14,989 nucleotides of DNA from Thermoleophilia bacterium. GTDB taxonomy: Bacteria; Actinomycetota; Thermoleophilia; Gaiellales; SKUG01. The first letter of the stretch is position 1, and every line of letters starts with the position of its first letter. This document shows, one piece after another, positions 13,365-14,989 of the stretch. The stretch is taken from contig JAOPYW010000102.1 in assembly GCA_025964405.1 (NCBI GenBank), positions 1 to 14,989 on the forward strand. Reading direction: 5' to 3'. The notes under the pieces were generated by a model, which saw only the letters and a list, made by a program, of their open reading frames with translations, had not been told where the DNA came from and made no database searches. Position numbers and translations under genes: made by a program.

Positions 13365-14480
13365 ATGCGCCGAACGATCTACGCTGCGGGCGTCATCGCC
13401 GCCAGCCTCCTGGTTGCCGCTGGATGCGGCAGCTCCGACGACGGCGGCTCCAAGTCGTCGGACGGTGGCTCCAAGGATTCCGGGTCGAAGAGCGGCAAGA
13501 TCGCCCTCCTCCTGCCCGAGAGCAAGACGACGCGCTACGAGACGCAGGACAAGCCGCAGTTCGAGGCCAAGCTCGAGGAGATCTGCGCTGACTGCGAGGT
13601 GCTCTACTCGAACGCCGACCAGGACGCGTCGAAGCAGCTGACGCAGGCCCAGGCCGCGCTGACCAACGGCGCCAAGGTGCTCGTGGTCGACCCGGTCGAC
13701 GCCGCAGCCGCCGCAGCGATCGTCAAGCAGGCCGACCAGCAGGACGTGCCGGTCGTCTCCTACGACCGGCTCATCACCGACGCGAAGGTGGCGTACTACG
13801 TCTCCTACGACAACGCCAAGGTGGGCGAGCTGCAGGGCCAGAGCCTCGTCGACAAGCTCGACAAGGACGGCAAGAAGGGTGACATCTTCATGATCAACGG
13901 CTCGCCGACCGACGGCAACGCCGCGCTGTTCAAGAGCGGTGCACACTCGGTGATCGACGACAGTGACTACAAGGTCGCCAAGGAGTACGACACCCCCGAC
14001 TGGAGCCCGGACAAGGCACAGGAGGAGGCGCAGCAGGCGATCACCGCACTGGGCGACGACGGGTTCATCGGCATCTACGCCGCGAACGACGGCACCGCCG
14101 GTGGCGCGATCGCAGCGCTGAAGGCCGCCAAGATCGATCCGACGACCATCCCGATCACGGGCCAGGACGCCGAACTCGCCGGCATCCAGCGCCTCGTCTC
14201 GGGTGAGCAGTACATGACGATCTACAAGGCGATCAAGCCTGAGGCCGCCATCGCTGCGGAGGTCGCGTACGCACTGCTCCAGGGCAAGTCGATCGACGAG
14301 TTCGTGACGTCCGACACCGACAACGGGAGCGATGGCAAGATCCCGACGAAGCTGTTCGACCCGGTGGCCGTGACCGCCGAGAACGTCAACGACACCGTCG
14401 TGGCCGATGGCTTCTGGACGGTCGAGCAGATCTGCACCAGCGACTACGCCGCCGCGTGCGCCAAGCTCGGCCTCAAGTAG
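13365..14480 (+). CDS. xylF: Sugar ABC transporter substrate-binding lipoprotein, XylF-like
   Basis: This 371-aa lipoprotein captures a sugar outside the membrane and delivers it to an ABC importer. The signal peptide (TIYAAGVIAASLLVAAGC) ends in a lipobox with C21 as the lipidated residue, followed by a Gly/Ser/Asp/Lys linker (22-44). The periplasmic-binding-protein type 1 fold starts at KIALLLPESKTTRYETQDKP. Segments shared with E. coli XylF as I remember it are VVSYDRLITDA, YYVSYDNAKVGELQ, INGSPTDGNAALFKSGA, AANDGTAGGAIAALKA and ITGQDAELAGIQRLVSGEQY. Xylose is the best guess; other pentoses or hexoses bound by ChvE-type relatives are possible. The start has a GAGAGGA site. The ATPase gene follows after 59 bases. 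Confidence 0.88.
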   Translation: MRRTIYAAGVIAASLLVAAGCGSSDDGGSKSSDGGSKDSGSKSGKIALLLPESKTTRYETQDKPQFEAKLEEICADCEVLYSNADQDASKQLTQAQAALTNGAKVLVVDPVDAAAAAAIVKQADQQDVPVVSYDRLITDAKVAYYVSYDNAKVGELQGQSLVDKLDKDGKKGDIFMINGSPTDGNAALFKSGAHSVIDDSDYKVAKEYDTPDWSPDKAQEEAQQAITALGDDGFIGIYAANDGTAGGAIAALKAAKIDPTTIPITGQDAELAGIQRLVSGEQYMTIYKAIKPEAAIAAEVAYALLQGKSIDEFVTSDTDNGSDGKIPTKLFDPVAVTAENVNDTVVADGFWTVEQICTSDYAAACAKLGLK

Positions 14481-14491
14481 CACCAGCGTGA

Positions 14492-14509
14492 CCGCCATCC
14501 GCTCGGCGG
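14492..14509 (+). other. Possible small hairpin between xylF and xylG
   Basis: CCGCC (14492-14496) and GGCGG (14505-14509) can pair around an 8-base loop 11 bases after the xylF stop. There is no U-run, so it is not a classical terminator. Such hairpins after binding-protein genes can stabilise the upstream message. At 5 bp in GC-rich DNA it may be chance. Confidence 0.25.
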
Positions 14510-14539
14510 CACCTCGAACCACGTGACGGGAGACAACGC

Positions 14540-14989
14540 ATGTCAGCATCGGCTACGACCGTGGGACTGCAACCCATCCTGAGCCTCAGGGGGATCCAGA
14601 AGCGCTTCGGCGCCCTGCAGGCCCTGAGCAACGTGGACTTCGAGGTGTCGCCGGGCGAGGTGGTGGCCCTCGCCGGCGACAACGGCGCCGGCAAGTCGAC
14701 CCTCGTCAAGGTGATGTCGGGCATCCACCCGGCCGACGACGGCGAGATCCGCTTCGCGGGCGAGCCGGTGGCGCTCGGCTCACCGAAGGCGGCCACGAAC
14801 CTCGGCATCGCCACCGTGTTCCAGGACCTCGCGCTCTGCGACAACCTGAGCGTGGTGGCCAACCTCTTCCTCGGCCGCGAGGAGGTCACCCCGGCGAGCC
14901 TCTCGGGCGTGCACCTGCTGCCGCTCGACGAGATCGGCATGGAGCACACCACGGTGGAGCTGCTCCAGAGCCTGTCGGTGCGCCTGCCC
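14540..14989 (+). CDS. xylG: Sugar ABC transporter ATPase, XylG-like, N-terminal part
   Basis: The first 150 residues of a sugar-import ATPase are present and the gene runs off the right edge. The start ATG has a GGGAG site about 7 bases upstream. SLRGIQKRFGALQALSNVDF is the typical N-terminus; Walker A is AGDNGAGKST (45-54, K52), and the Q-loop glutamine is Q95 in ATVFQDLALCDNL. This ribose/xylose-type class usually has two fused nucleotide-binding domains and about 500 residues, so most of the protein lies outside, including the signature motif and Walker B. GREEVTPASLSGVHLLPLDE (112-131) sits where relatives carry a variable insertion. It powers import of the sugar bound by the XylF-like lipoprotein; the permease gene is expected next. 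Confidence 0.9.
   Translation, partial: MSASATTVGLQPILSLRGIQKRFGALQALSNVDFEVSPGEVVALAGDNGAGKSTLVKVMSGIHPADDGEIRFAGEPVALGSPKAATNLGIATVFQDLALCDNLSVVANLFLGREEVTPASLSGVHLLPLDEIGMEHTTVELLQSLSVRLP

Noticed and set aside
12583..14549. Long minus-strand frames across the DUF1697 and xylF genes
   Set aside because: They are antisense readings of well-supported genes with low-complexity composition and no recognisable motif.

Overview
This is GC-rich bacterial DNA with densely packed genes, GTG as well as ATG starts, and TGA, TAA and TAG all used as stops. It looks like chromosome from an actinobacterium. The secreted glycosidase at 4155-5912 ends in a basic beta-type tail of a style I associate with Solirubrobacterales/Thermoleophilia (Patulibacter, Conexibacter, Solirubrobacter). 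Together with the UdgX, SNF2/SWIM and XylFG gene content, this makes that class my best guess, but it is an inference. No rRNA, tRNA, CRISPR array, insertion sequence or prophage was seen, and no gap between genes exceeds about 185 bases.

Layout. (a) 1-195, minus: the N-terminal part of a small CxCGW protein that runs off the left edge. (b) 299-3478, plus: a compact, probably co-transcribed run of M20 peptidase, UdgX-type uracil-DNA glycosylase, DUF1232 membrane protein and a two-TM protein of unknown function; the second and third genes overlap as ATGA. (c) 3521-5912, minus: an unrecognised 190-aa protein and a secreted clan GH-A-like glycoside hydrolase. (d) 6096-11445, plus: a large SNF2-family helicase broken by one in-frame amber codon inside motif II, an overlapping SWIM zinc-finger gene, and an uncharacterised 382-aa protein with HExxH...EEGxTD residues that suggest an undescribed metallopeptidase. 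(e) 11435-12582, minus: an NlpC/P60 cell-wall hydrolase, overlapping the previous gene tail to tail, and an unrecognised 154-aa soluble protein. (f) 12697-14989, plus: a DUF1697 protein, then a XylF-like sugar-binding lipoprotein and the start of a XylG-like ABC ATPase, cut by the right edge.

How the genes fit together. The xylF/xylG pair is a sugar importer whose permease gene should follow outside the window. SNF2 and SWIM are a recurrent actinobacterial pair with a presumed nucleic-acid role. UdgX is a DNA repair enzyme that acts on uracil in DNA. The most notable points are the single nonsense codon in an otherwise intact SNF2 gene and the zincin-like protein just downstream. I do not see convincing evidence of a complete new multi-gene system.
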